NCBI RefSeq assembly: GCF_003669035.1
Contig: NZ_CP033070.1
Span: forward strand, 2,170,001 to 2,234,000
Length of the DNA stretch: 64,000 nucleotides
Source of the DNA: Chryseobacterium sp. 3008163
GTDB lineage: Bacteria; Bacteroidota; Bacteroidia; Flavobacteriales; Weeksellaceae
Direction: 5' to 3'
Shown here: piece by piece, positions 9,123 through 18,263 of the stretch
Numbering within the stretch: the first letter of the stretch is position 1
Layout of the letters: the number at the start of each line of letters is the position of its first letter
Program-made: the position numbers and the translations under genes
The notes under the pieces: model-generated
Told to the model about the DNA's origin: nothing
What the model saw: only the letters and a program-made list of their open reading frames with translations
Database searches by the model: none

Positions 9123-11885
9123 TTGAAAAACTATTATTATTCGTTAGAAACGAAAAAGGATTATTTCTATAAATCCCTGTATTTCATTATTATACTTTTA
9201 TTTTGTAGCACAAATAGTTCAGCTCAATTAACAATTCCTGCAACAAATAACTATACAGAAACTAATAACAGACCAATAGGCGCATATTATAGATATGATC
9301 GTACGCTTTCTGTTTACAAGAAAACTGAAATGAACATTCCTACAGGATCAAATATTATTGGGATCCGTTATTTTGTTCAGACAGCAAGTAATCCCGTAAA
9401 TGTTCCTATGTGGGTTTACCTTTATAATACTACTTCTAATAGTTTCACAGCATCCAGTTTCAATTCAGCCACATCAGGATTTACTTATGTGGGTGGAACA
9501 CTTGCTGCCTCTGATGTAGTTGCAGGAAAATGGGTAACTATTCCTTTCACTACCCCTTTTACCTATACTGGTAACAACCTTGAGATATTAGTTGGAACCG
9601 ATATAGGATATGGAACGGGAGCAAACACTACAGATAAAACTTTTAGATGGCATAATGCTACAGACCAAACGCAGGTTTGGAATAGCAATCTTGATCCCTC
9701 TGCTACTGGTACCGGAACCGTTTTGGATACCAGACCTAATATTCGGATTTTATACAATACACCGGGAGCTCCAGGAGCCTTGTCTTTTGATTATTCTCCT
9801 ATTACTATGCTTGAAAACAGAAATCAGGTAATCACCGTAAATCGTGTTGGTGGTTCTGTTGGTGCTATATCTGTAAATTATGCAACCAGCGACGGTATCG
9901 CTATCGCAGGAAATGATTACAATACTACATCCGGTACTTTATCTTGGGCAGATGATGACATGTCACCAAAATCTTTCACAGTTACCACCTTACCGGACAC
10001 TATTCTGGATCAGAACGAAACTTTTTCTATAACATTATCAAACCCTATAGGAACAACTATTCAAGGTAATGCTTCATGCATAGTTACTATTTCGGATGTT
10101 TTACCTCCAATGTCAGGAACTTACACAGTTGGTACAGGAGGTAATTTCCCTTCATTAACGAATGATGGAGGTATATTTCAGGCTATTAACCAAAGTGTTG
10201 ATGGTGTTTCAGGATCTCTTACTATTAATATTATTTCGGATTTAAATGATGAAATAGGCAAACATGCTTTGAATGAAATAGCGGGGAATCCTCCGGTATT
10301 AATTCAGCCATTTGGAGGGTCAAGAACAATAAAAGGTGCTACTTATGCCGGATATAGTTCTTTAATAAAATTCTCAGGGACTGATAATGTTACCATTAAT
10401 GGTTCTACATCTGGAACCTCGGTGAATAGCTGTTTGGTAGCAGGTGATCCGACTTTACGCGAACTGACAATACAAAATCAAACCAGTTATGAATCTTATG
10501 GAATAATTGGGTTTTTATCCGGAAATAACGGAGCTAAAAATAATACGGTAAAAAATGTAAATGTTATTGGGCATTTGGGAGGTAATTATGGAATTCACTT
10601 TACCGGAAAAGATAATGATGGAAACAGAGTTGAGAATTGCTCTATTAAAAGAGTGAATACAGGCGTGTATTCATACGGAGAAAGCTTAGATAATCAAAAT
10701 ATAGGAACTGTTATTACACAAAATGATTTATCTGCAACAGGGACAGATAAAATAACACGATTTGGAGTATTAATGTATCATGACATGAATCCTGTTGTAA
10801 GTTATAATAAAGTGTATGTAGAAAATCCTTCCAACGAAGGTGCAGCTGGCTTAGCATTGGGATCCAGAGGTGCAAGTAGCACCTCAATTACCAGTGGCGG
10901 TATAACAGGAGCCATGGTTAATAATAATGTAATAACAGGAGCTATTTGTGATTCTAGTACGGGTTATTCTTCAGTAGGAATTACGATTTCGGGAGCATAT
11001 ATAGGTCTTCCGAATACCGTACAAAACAATATGGTTAGCAACGTAAGAAGTCAGGCAAAAAGTCCTAGTATAGTTGCGGGTATATTCGTGGTTGGTGCAG
11101 TTGCTTCTGTAACAAAACTCTATAACAATACTATTTCCTTATCAGGAAATCGTGGGTCAGAACCGAGCCAGTATCCAAGCTATGGTATTGCATTAGCCGG
11201 CCTTGATCCAATAGTGGAAATGAAAAATAATATTATGTCTACAACACAGATTGCTACAGGTGGTGGAGCGGTAAAGACGTATGCTTTTGGGACTGCAAGT
11301 ACGACTTTTGATAGTTTAGTTTCAGACAATAATGTTTTTTATAGTGCAGGTGTTCAGTCTGGTGGTATTCGTTCAGGAAGTCTTAATCCCAATGCAGGAA
11401 CTAGCTATGCAACATTAGCTGCATGGCGTACTGCTACATCACGTGATGATCATTCTGTACAAGTAGCACCGGTGTTTGTATCGGCTACAGATTTACATTT
11501 AGATGCCAATAATAACCCATTAATAGCAAGTGCAGGAACACCAATTGCAACAATTACCACAGATATTGATTGTCAATTAAGAAATACCGTAAACCCTACT
11601 ATTGGTGCTGATGAAATTTCTGTAGGAACTTTAGGAACTAATAATTTTGCCTTATCCGAAAAGATCCGTTTTTATCCTAATCCTGTGAAATCTATATTAA
11701 ATATAGAAAACGATAGCCCAATAAGTAAAGTAGAAGTATTTAATTTAACAGGACAAGTTGTTTTAAACCAAACAGTCAATACAAAATCTACTCAAATTAA
11801 TTTATCTAATCTATCTTCAGGGATTTATTTAGTAAGAATTTCATATAAAAACAATATAGAAACTTTTAAAATAATTAAAGATTAA
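9123..11885 (+). CDS. Secreted T9SS protein with Calx-beta and beta-helix regions
   Basis: A 920-aa predicted surface or extracellular protein. The start is TTG at 9123: it gives a long signal peptide (hydrophobic YFIIILLFCSTNSSA, cleavage near residue 35), whereas the first in-frame ATG lies well inside the mature domain. A Calx-beta domain occupies about residues 222-325 (YATSDGIAIAGNDY, ETFSITLSNP). From about 331 to 800 there are parallel beta-helix-type repeats rich in Asn and Gly (NNTVKNVNVIG, RVENCSIKRV). The last 75 residues form a type A T9SS sorting domain (FYPNPVKSILNIE...SGIYLVRI). It is probably an adhesin or carbohydrate-active surface protein; the substrate is unknown. Confidence 0.88.
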   Translation: MKNYYYSLETKKDYFYKSLYFIIILLFCSTNSSAQLTIPATNNYTETNNRPIGAYYRYDRTLSVYKKTEMNIPTGSNIIGIRYFVQTASNPVNVPMWVYLYNTTSNSFTASSFNSATSGFTYVGGTLAASDVVAGKWVTIPFTTPFTYTGNNLEILVGTDIGYGTGANTTDKTFRWHNATDQTQVWNSNLDPSATGTGTVLDTRPNIRILYNTPGAPGALSFDYSPITMLENRNQVITVNRVGGSVGAISVNYATSDGIAIAGNDYNTTSGTLSWADDDMSPKSFTVTTLPDTILDQNETFSITLSNPIGTTIQGNASCIVTISDVLPPMSGTYTVGTGGNFPSLTNDGGIFQAINQSVDGVSGSLTINIISDLNDEIGKHALNEIAGNPPVLIQPFGGSRTIKGATYAGYSSLIKFSGTDNVTINGSTSGTSVNSCLVAGDPTLRELTIQNQTSYESYGIIGFLSGNNGAKNNTVKNVNVIGHLGGNYGIHFTGKDNDGNRVENCSIKRVNTGVYSYGESLDNQNIGTVITQNDLSATGTDKITRFGVLMYHDMNPVVSYNKVYVENPSNEGAAGLALGSRGASSTSITSGGITGAMVNNNVITGAICDSSTGYSSVGITISGAYIGLPNTVQNNMVSNVRSQAKSPSIVAGIFVVGAVASVTKLYNNTISLSGNRGSEPSQYPSYGIALAGLDPIVEMKNNIMSTTQIATGGGAVKTYAFGTASTTFDSLVSDNNVFYSAGVQSGGIRSGSLNPNAGTSYATLAAWRTATSRDDHSVQVAPVFVSATDLHLDANNNPLIASAGTPIATITTDIDCQLRNTVNPTIGADEISVGTLGTNNFALSEKIRFYPNPVKSILNIENDSPISKVEVFNLTGQVVLNQTVNTKSTQINLSNLSSGIYLVRISYKNNIETFKIIKD

Positions 11886-11964
11886 CTCTATTTTAAAAGA
11901 AAAACCCTCGCAAAATTAGACTGCCCCAAATTATTAAACAAAATTAAACAATATAATTAGATGA

Positions 11965-11996
11965 AAGAGCTCGGTACTGTACCGGGCTCTTCCTTT
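11965..11996 (+). terminator. Terminator after the T9SS protein gene
   Basis: AAGAGCTCGGTA pairs with TACCGGGCTCTT (12 pairs, one G-T) around CTG, followed by CCTTTT. It lies 80 bases past the stop codon. Confidence 0.8.
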
Positions 11997-12007
11997 TAAA
12001 TTTAACA

Positions 12008-12097
12008 TTATTCTGTCGTTGTTGTAAAAGTGATGCATTCTTTTATTTCTTTTCTAAGCTCATCGATTGTTTTAAATTTTTTGGTATTGTAAATCGT
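12008..12097 (-). pseudogene. IS3-family transposase C-terminal scrap
   Basis: Read on the minus strand, this encodes IYNTKKFKTIDELRKEIKECI in one frame, and HHFYNNDRI appears in the next frame. Together they resemble the end of IS3/IS150-type OrfB integrases (xxKxFKSxxELxxEIxxYIxxYNNxRI). No DDE core, OrfA or inverted repeats are visible, so only a frameshifted relic is left. Confidence 0.45.
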
Positions 12098-12720
12098 CAG
12101 CAAAAAGTGTCCTGATTTCGGCTTCACTTAAGAAGTGTTTCATAAGAGATTAATTTTTAAATTTGATATTATGAACACCAAGAAGTTTGAAGAACTTATT
12201 AAATATAAATATACTAATGCCTACAAAGATACCGTATGGGCAAGACAGAATGGTTAGACAAAAATGGTATTCCAAAGTCTTTATGTATGTATAAAGTTAT
12301 ACTGCGGAGCTGGTTATTGTTGTTATAATATATCATTAATCCATTATATAATATTTATTCTTTTATAATAATTTGAATCACATTATAAACACTTTCAACA
12401 AATAGCACTGTTAGTTAATTTTTTTCCTTGGTAATCAAATCTCATACGCCTGAGGATAGGGTTTCCGTGACGTTGTGCATATATCTTCCTTAATCTACTG
12501 ATGTATATTGTACTGCTTTTATTTATCATAAGCATATTTCGGATCTGGAATCATAGGCATCTTCGCCATTTTGTGAATCGGCTTTAAACCAAAAATGGGA
12601 CAAAATTCACACTTTGACACATAATTAATTGATTTACAAAATGATATAGTATTTTAATTTATATTGAAAGCAAGAAGTATTAAATAAGTCCCGTTGCTAG
12701 AAAATTTTAAACTTGATAAG
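12098..12720. other. Intergenic region with two tiny ORFs of doubtful reality
   Basis: There is no convincing gene. A 28-codon plus-strand ORF at 12171-12257 (MNTKKFEELIKYKYTNAYKD...) and a 23-codon minus-strand ORF just before it (MKHFLSEAEIRTLFADD...) look peptide-like but have no supporting context. The rest is AT-rich sequence consistent with decayed mobile-element debris around the transposase scrap. Confidence 0.3.
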
Positions 12721-13613
12721 TCAATATTTTTTGAAATGTTCTTCAAAATTTAACAAGAAATCTTTGATGTATTTTTTATTTTTATCAGATTTTCGCACAA
12801 CTAAATAATGGTTTCTTTTGAGCCCCGTCTTTCCTATTCTTTTTAAAATCACTTCGTGTGGTAACTTAAATGACTTCAAAGCCCATTTAGGCATACACAT
12901 TATTCCCATATTAGCATTCACCATTTCCAAAGCTACTTCTGTCAGTGGAATTGCTAAAATAGCGGGAGGTAATATTCCGTGGGGTTTTAAGTAGTGCTCA
13001 TAAACAGAAACTGTGTCCAAAGGAAATGAATGAATAATCAATTTATTCTCAAGAAAATGAGCAGCTTCTATATACTCCAGATGGCTTAATTTATTTTCTT
13101 CATGAAGAACTGCGAAAATTTCATCTTCATATACTTTAATATTGATTAAACTTTCTTCAAAAGAGAACTTTGAAGTAACAATTGCAATATCTATTTCGTT
13201 TAATAAGATCTTAGAAATAGGTTTATGAGTAGCTTCAATTATTAAATCAACCTCTATTTCCGGATATAAGATTCCCATTTTCTGAATAAAAAAGGGTAAT
13301 CCTTGATAAAAAGAGTAGCATTCAGTACTTATCCTTATCTTTCCTGTTGATCCTTTTCTTATTTGCTTAATGGTATTGAAACCTTTTTCTATATTATCAA
13401 AAACATTACAGGCAACCTTATAAAGTTCTTTTCCTTCTTCTGTTAGCTCCCACTTATTTCGAGACCTGTGAAAAACCTTAAAGCCTAATTGGTTTTCTAT
13501 TTCTTTTAGCTGATGGCTTAATGCAGACTGTGTCAAAAAAGCTTCTCTGAAGAGTTTGAAATGCTTCCTTCTTCTGCTATTGTTTTGATAAGTTTTAAAA
13601 GCCTAGTTTCCAT
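12721..13613 (-). pseudogene. MetR-like LysR transcriptional regulator, frameshifted
   Basis: The intact part (12721-13536) reads TQSALSHQLKEIENQLGFKVFHRSRNKWELT onward: the second half of a LysR HTH plus the effector domain (RISTECYSFYQGLPFFIQ, MGIMCMPKWAL). The missing N-terminus is present upstream in another frame from ATG 13613 (METRLLKLIKTIAEEGSISNSSEKLF). The two join if the A6 tract at 13535-13540 had seven bases. It resembles E. coli MetR over the HTH and effector domain. The break may be a real inactivation, a slippage-corrected site or a sequence error. It is divergent from the rhodanese gene, its likely target. Confidence 0.75.
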
Positions 13614-13650
13614 AATCACAAAATTAAAAATATCTGCGTTAGAATGTATA

Positions 13651-13671
13651 TGAAATTTTTTCAATTGAAAA
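13651..13671. promoter_or_regulatory. MetR-type operator between LysR and rhodanese genes
   Basis: TGAAATTTTTTCA (13651-13663) fits the known MetR consensus TGAA-N5-TTCA, and it overlaps the 14-base palindrome TTTTCAATTGAAAA (13658-13671). A TAATTTTG -7-like box for the rhodanese gene lies at 13719-13726. Site recognition rests on motif and context only. Confidence 0.5.
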
Positions 13672-13751
13672 TGTAGATGTTTCAATTTTGGCTTCATATT
13701 AAAACAAATTCTCTATAGTAATTTTGTCAAGAACAATTAAAACTTTAAGTT

Positions 13752-14144
13752 ATGCAAAAACAAATTGAATTCTATGAAAACAAATTAAATTATGAGATGG
13801 ATCCATCTGACCTGTATGAAGCATTTGAAAATGGTACAGAATGCATTGCTATAGACGCCCGACAGCCTCATGGATATGAGAAGGAACATATTCCTTTAGC
13901 TATTAATATCCCGCACAGTACTATGACAGCAGAAACAACAAGACACTTAGATAAATCGAAAACTTATATATGCTATTGTGACGGTATTGGGTGTAATGCT
14001 TCTACTAAAGGTGCTCTAAAAATGACTAAACTTGGTTTTAAAGTCAAGGAGCTAATGGGAGGGATTGAATGGTGGAAGTTTGACGGATATGCTACTGAAG
14101 GTACAAATCCGAATAAAGGATTTATGTTTGAATGCGCTTGTTAA
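13752..14144 (+). CDS. Rhodanese-like domain protein
   Basis: A single 130-aa rhodanese fold. It has the substrate-cradle segment AIDARQPHGYEKEHIPLAINIPH and the active-site loop ICYCDGIGCNAST, in which Cys residues sit at the sulfur-carrying position. The final MGGIEWWKFDGY is typical of single-domain rhodaneses. It would transfer sulfane sulfur in the cytoplasm. Divergent from the MetR-like regulator and 13 bases ahead of a GNAT gene, it probably belongs to a small sulfur-linked operon. Confidence 0.87.
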   Translation: MQKQIEFYENKLNYEMDPSDLYEAFENGTECIAIDARQPHGYEKEHIPLAINIPHSTMTAETTRHLDKSKTYICYCDGIGCNASTKGALKMTKLGFKVKELMGGIEWWKFDGYATEGTNPNKGFMFECAC

Positions 14145-14157
14145 CCCCCATAAACAT

Positions 14158-14601
14158 ATGATAATAAGATTTGCAACAGAAATAGATCTAGCTTCTATCA
14201 TTAAGCTGTGTAAGGCCCATGCGCAATATGAGAAAAGTGATTTTAATGAGACAAATAAAACGGAACTATTATCTCAACACCTTTTTGCTCTTGAACCAGA
14301 TTTAAAATGTTTAGTGGTTGAATATAATAAAAAAATAGTAGGCTACTCAACCTTCATTAAGCAATTTTCGACTTGGGAAGCTCAATATTATGTCTATATT
14401 GATTGTTTATTTTTAACAGAAAACATAAGAGGTAATGGCATAGGTAAACAAGTCATGGAAAAGATAAAAGAGTATGCTCAATCAGCAAACTGTTCAGTAA
14501 TTCAGTGGCAAACACCTGATTTTAATACCAGAGCTATTAAATTTTATCATAATCTGGGCGCAGAATCAAAATCTAAGGAAAGGTTTACATGGAAGATATA
14601 A
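14158..14601 (+). CDS. GNAT family N-acetyltransferase
   Basis: The 147-aa protein from ATG 14158 (MIIRFATEIDLASIIKLC) is a compact GNAT. It has the acetyl-CoA loop L.ENIRGNGIGKQVMEKI (R/Q-x-x-G-x-G/A motif A) and a C-terminal AIKFYHNLGAE segment (motif B). An in-frame upstream extension would overlap the rhodanese gene, so the downstream ATG is preferred. Substrate unknown. It is likely cotranscribed with the rhodanese gene. Confidence 0.87.
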   Translation: MIIRFATEIDLASIIKLCKAHAQYEKSDFNETNKTELLSQHLFALEPDLKCLVVEYNKKIVGYSTFIKQFSTWEAQYYVYIDCLFLTENIRGNGIGKQVMEKIKEYAQSANCSVIQWQTPDFNTRAIKFYHNLGAESKSKERFTWKI

Positions 14602-14628
14602 ATTCTTAGCTATATAATAATCCGGGCA

Positions 14629-14672
14629 CTTTTCATTCAAATTGAATCTAGCTCGGATATTTTAATTGGTTC
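14629..14672 (+). terminator. Probable terminator after the GNAT gene
   Basis: AATCCGGGC and GCTCGGATATT can pair over eight positions around an inner ATTCAAATTGAAT palindrome, followed by TTTT. It lies about 30 bases after the GNAT stop. Confidence 0.45.
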
Positions 14673-14822
14673 CAATAAGTCTCTGTTCTACTTTCACTCC
14701 TTAATTAGGTGTCAATTTAACCGCCTTTTCCAACAAAAATATACAAATTGGCTTAAAGCTTTTTTAAAAATGTATAAAAATTTTTGTTAGAAGGTTTTCA
14801 GAAGTTGGATATTTGAAAAAAA

Positions 14823-14966
14823 ATGAAATACCCAACTGATCTGACTGAAGACCAGTGGCAATATATAAATAAAACGATAAATCAGAAAGAGCGAAAGAGA
14901 AAACACCCCCCTATCCTGGATTTGAAATACTTTAATGTACCTGATAAAAACAGGCTCTTAATCTAA
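14823..14966 (+). pseudogene. Truncated IS5-family transposase N-terminus
   Basis: The 47-codon ORF begins MKYPTDLTEDQWQYINKTIN, then KERKRKH. This is the standard N-terminus of IS5-group transposases (MKYPTDLTExQW). After about 32 codons the similarity stops, and the frame runs into the tail of the glycosyltransferase relic on the other strand. The catalytic core and right end are gone, so the element is dead. Confidence 0.7.
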
Positions 14967-15858
14967 GTGCCATTTTTTCAGGACGAGATATAATGAATAT
15001 GAAGCTAAAAAGAACTCTAATGATACTACTCGGATCTGGAAGATTAATTTTATTTTATTTCTCAATCTAAATAGAAATGTTGTTTGATATTCTAAAAGTT
15101 TATAAATATCTTCTGAATTAGTATATTTATCCGGAACTTTTTCGCCATTGATGTTTTTAATTTTTCTCCTAAACATTGTATCATATATTACAGTAGCAAA
15201 AGAATTTTTTGCGTCCTGCTTTGCATTCTGTTGGGAGAGTCCATTAGTATGAAGTCTATAATAGTATAGGTTCTCATTAATAAATTAGGGATTTCCATGT
15301 TCAAGAATTTTGAGATATCGATCTTGATCAACTGCACTTTTTAATTCAGGATTAATTCCCTCAGTTCTTAAATAAATTTCCTTTTTAAAAGTGAAAAAGT
15401 GCGCAAACTGAATTGGGAAATTGAAAAAACACTCATTATTATATATTTTCTTAGTGCTAGCAAAAGTTTTTTGGGGATTTAGATTCTCATCACACATCAT
15501 CATTCTGGAATAGGTAGCTACAATAGTATTATTTCTATTATATTCTTTAATCGACTTTTCTAAAGCTATTGGGTAAATTGCATCATCAGGATCAAGATAG
15601 GCACAAATCTCTCCAGTTGCATATTCTATGCACTTTCTTTTTGTTGCTCCACAGCCTTCATTTATATGATTTTTATAGAGTTTAAATCTATCATCATCTC
15701 CTATCTTTTTTTATAGTCTTTAGTGAATTATCTGTTGAGTCATCATCTATGATAAATACTTCCCAATTCTGATACGTCTGTTCTATTAAGGAATTATAGC
15801 AGTCTATAAAATATTTATCATTATTATAATTTGCAATAAGAATAGAAATTTTTCTCAT
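14958..15858 (-). pseudogene. Broken family 2 glycosyltransferase
   Basis: From ATG 15858 the minus strand reads MRKISILIANYNNDKYFIDC and W-E-V-F-I-I-D-D-D-S-T-D-N-S, the GT2 nucleotide-sugar fold, then shifts frame at the T7 run (15706-15712). It continues as GDDDRFKLYKN, GEICAYLDPDDAIYP (the DxD metal site), and stops at an in-frame TAA at 15285-15287. Beyond that stop the same frame goes on (FINENLYYYRLHTNGLSQQNA) to 14960. Joined, the product would be about 300 aa, normal for small GT2 enzymes. Two lesions and an adjacent IS relic indicate real decay. Confidence 0.8.
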
Positions 15859-15886
15859 TTTTCATTTTCATTTTTCATAAATAAAA

Positions 15887-15926
15887 ATGCAGAATTTTTT
15901 ATTAACTATAATAAAAAATTCTGCAT
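15887..15926. terminator. Perfect 18-bp hairpin, bidirectional terminator
   Basis: ATGCAGAATTTTTTATTA (15887-15904) is exactly complementary to 15909-15926. It lies directly downstream of the minus-strand C1q-like gene, with A/T runs on both sides. Confidence 0.8.
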
Positions 15927-15960
15927 CATTTTAAAACTTTTATTACCCTTATAAGCGTAA

Positions 15961-16644
15961 TTATTTTACTCGTAAAATTGAGAACTGAGCGTTAGAGTTC
16001 GTCAATAAACCAATACTAGCCAGCGGAATTCCTCTCATTCCAAAGCTTATTTTATCGCCCTTATTGAGCTTAACTATTGTTTGGGTTGATCTGGTTGGAG
16101 GAGAGACTCCTATGCCCAGAACACTGATATTTGTAAATGATTCTTCTGATAACAATGTTCGAATACCGGAAATACCATCTATTTTAAAAATGCCAATACC
16201 TGTAGTAGATACAGAAAGGAGAGAGGCCATTTCTATGAAAAAATAAACATTATAAACTCCTGTATTTGGAGCTATAAATTCTTGTTGAGCTGTATCGTAA
16301 TTGTTTCCTTCATCAATTTCTAATGTCGGAAAGGAGACTTGCAGCCATCCATTTAATAAACTTATTGATAACAGGCTAAATCCTGTACCACCAATACCTT
16401 TTACAATAGCGTTACTGCCATTAAGCAGAATATCATCTGCATTTATTTGATGTATAATGTTATTGTCACCAAGTGCCAAAATTTTATTTACAGATTCTGA
16501 AGCAGGCAAAGGGTTTACTTTTTGTATTCTAACATCTCCATTTACATCTAGAGTTGCTTCTGGCTTTTGGGTATTGATACCCACCTGACTTTTAAATGAG
16601 GAGAAAATTATCTCCGCAATAAGAAATAAGATTTTTGTCTTCAT
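15961..16644 (-). CDS. Secreted protein with tail-fibre-like start and C1q/TNF-like C-terminus
   Basis: The 227-aa product has a signal peptide (about residues 1-19), then VGINTQKPEATLDVNGDVRI, the GI.T..P.A.LDV.G motif found in many Bacteroidota secreted and fibre-like proteins. From about residue 85 a beta-rich domain (AQQEFIAPNTGVYNVYFFIEM) resembles C1q-like jelly-roll domains, which usually trimerise. No T9SS domain is visible. It is probably a trimeric surface protein; function unknown. Confidence 0.7.
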   Translation of the reverse strand: MKTKILFLIAEIIFSSFKSQVGINTQKPEATLDVNGDVRIQKVNPLPASESVNKILALGDNNIIHQINADDILLNGSNAIVKGIGGTGFSLLSISLLNGWLQVSFPTLEIDEGNNYDTAQQEFIAPNTGVYNVYFFIEMASLLSVSTTGIGIFKIDGISGIRTLLSEESFTNISVLGIGVSPPTRSTQTIVKLNKGDKISFGMRGIPLASIGLLTNSNAQFSILRVK

Positions 16645-16725
16645 AATGATTTTTGTGTATTTGATGTTTTTTTAAATATATTTTAAGTCATAATAAAAGT
16701 TTTAATGATTAAAAATTATAAAATA

Positions 16726-17058
16726 TCAGTTTTTTTCAGAAAACATTTTTTTCCATTTACTGATTGTATTTCTGCTGGTTTTAAATTTTATTGCCGCTTG
16801 TTTATTATTTAATTTGTTTATTTTTTGATAATCTAGAATTTCTAATACAGTAGATTTATCATATGATCGTAACTTCTGATTAAACACGCCTGTAGCTTCA
16901 TCGGAATTATCAGAAATAATCTTGTTTATTTTTATAACATCCATTACGGATAATGTACTCTTATTTAGTATACTTGAACAATCTGCTTTTTTATGAGCGT
17001 ATTTTTTAGCAATCATATCTTCATAAATAAGTTTATAATTGGGAGGTAAATTATTCAT
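16726..17058 (-). CDS. Transposase-like helix-turn-helix protein
   Basis: The 110-aa protein ends in an HTH (VLEILDYQKINKLNNKQAA, then FKTSRNTISKWKKMF) like those at the start of IS3-type OrfA proteins. No transposase partner or terminal repeats are present. Its start lies 21 bases after the stop of the 158-aa gene at 17080, so the two form a unit. Similar two-gene units recur in Chryseobacterium near secreted-protein genes, to my recollection. A regulatory role is more likely than transposition. Confidence 0.6.
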   Translation of the reverse strand: MNNLPPNYKLIYEDMIAKKYAHKKADCSSILNKSTLSVMDVIKINKIISDNSDEATGVFNQKLRSYDKSTVLEILDYQKINKLNNKQAAIKFKTSRNTISKWKKMFSEKN

Positions 17059-17079
17059 GGCTCCTTTTTTAGCTGCGTT

Positions 17080-17556
17080 TTATGTATCTATTGGAATATT
17101 AAATTTAATTACAGATATTTTGGGGTTTTTATTTATTATTATATTTTGATATCCATTTGTAAAGTGTGGTTTTGGAATCCTATAGTCATTAATAATTTCT
17201 TTTTTTGTCTTTTCACCAGAATTTATTAACTCTAAAATAAAATCGATTATCTCACCTGTATAAATATTTTTTTTGAACTTGGGAAGATTGGAAACGATCC
17301 TTTTATTAGATGGTATTCTACCAGGGGGTGAAAACAGTATCAGATGTTGAGTATATAACCTGAAAAAATCATACTCCAGCAGTTTACTCCATTTTAATAA
17401 GACGTCTGTACTTAAATCTTTTTGTAAGAACATCGTTTCAACATCTTCTTCACTGCACTTAATAAAATTACAAATACGGGAAGTTTCTATCTCTAATTCT
17501 TGCACCTTATGTTTAATTAAGAATCCCAAATGAATATCTTTAAAATTACTAGTCAT
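17080..17556 (-). CDS. Hypothetical protein paired with the HTH gene
   Basis: A soluble 158-aa protein with no signal peptide. The N-terminal part (HLGFLIKHKVQELEIETSRICNF, then CSEEDVETMF, W-S-K-L-L-E-Y-D-F-F-R-L) looks like a lambda-repressor/XRE-type helical domain. The C-terminal part is basic (KKEIINDYRIPKPHFTNG). It is upstream of and probably cotranscribed with the 110-aa HTH gene. A DNA-binding role is inferred only from this pattern. Confidence 0.55.
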   Translation of the reverse strand: MTSNFKDIHLGFLIKHKVQELEIETSRICNFIKCSEEDVETMFLQKDLSTDVLLKWSKLLEYDFFRLYTQHLILFSPPGRIPSNKRIVSNLPKFKKNIYTGEIIDFILELINSGEKTKKEIINDYRIPKPHFTNGYQNIIINKNPKISVIKFNIPIDT

Positions 17557-17673
17557 TTACAATTATTTAAATGAATAAACATAAAATACTTCAACCATGG
17601 TAGCTTTACCAAAACATATGAAAAACTATTAATTTCAATACCAGGTTGAAGATTTTATTTGACAGTCTGAATA

Positions 17674-18180
17674 TTATGGTTTCCAGAATGACCACACAGT
17701 CCCATTAAATACCGCCAATTGACGTGCAGTTGTATCATATACCATCATTCCTGCAGATGGATTGATAATATTCAAATGCGGACTAGCCACTTTAGGAAGA
17801 ACCATCGCTTTGTTATTGTCTTCCAAAACTAAAATACCGTCTGTTGAAGTAGGAGTTCCAATACTTACCTTAGCTCCTGTTTTCTCAGTCTTGGTAGCTT
17901 GTAAAGACAGATCTGCATTTCCTGTAGTATCTACACTTAAGTCAAACCAGCTTCCGCCTTTAAGGTATTTTACTTTATGATCTGCCGTATCGTAAATAAT
18001 AGTGCCGTTTTGAGAGATTCCACTATTATCCTCTACGTAAGGCAGTATAAATCCTCTATTTTCAGTAGTTGCAAATTCTAATGATACCGAAGGATTAGCC
18101 ACGTTTTCTTTTCCTATTGCCACCTGAGCATTTACAGAGATGGCACAGAATAATGTTATACTTAAGATTATTTTATTCAT
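17674..18180 (-). CDS. Small secreted protein with MMVYDT C-terminal module
   Basis: 168 aa with a signal peptide cleaved after about SVNA (residue 18). The sequence has two similar halves: GTIIYDTADHKVKYLKGGSWFDL and GMMVYDTTARQLAVFNGTVWSFW. The same G-M-M-V-Y-D-T module ends the giant GEVED protein encoded next to it. The gene follows that gene by 83 bases on the same strand, so cotranscription is likely. A cell-surface role is inferred. Confidence 0.7.
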   Translation of the reverse strand: MNKIILSITLFCAISVNAQVAIGKENVANPSVSLEFATTENRGFILPYVEDNSGISQNGTIIYDTADHKVKYLKGGSWFDLSVDTTGNADLSLQATKTEKTGAKVSIGTPTSTDGILVLEDNNKAMVLPKVASPHLNIINPSAGMMVYDTTARQLAVFNGTVWSFWKP

Positions 18181-18263
18181 TTTGTAAGTTTTAAGTTAAA
18201 AAGCTTACGCAAAAGCAATAGAGTAAAACCCTATTACTTCTGCTTTTAGCTTATGTTGTTTTC

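Noticed and set aside
16726..17058. Active transposon at the HTH gene pair
   Set aside because: No integrase gene or terminal inverted repeats are visible, only the HTH type is shared.
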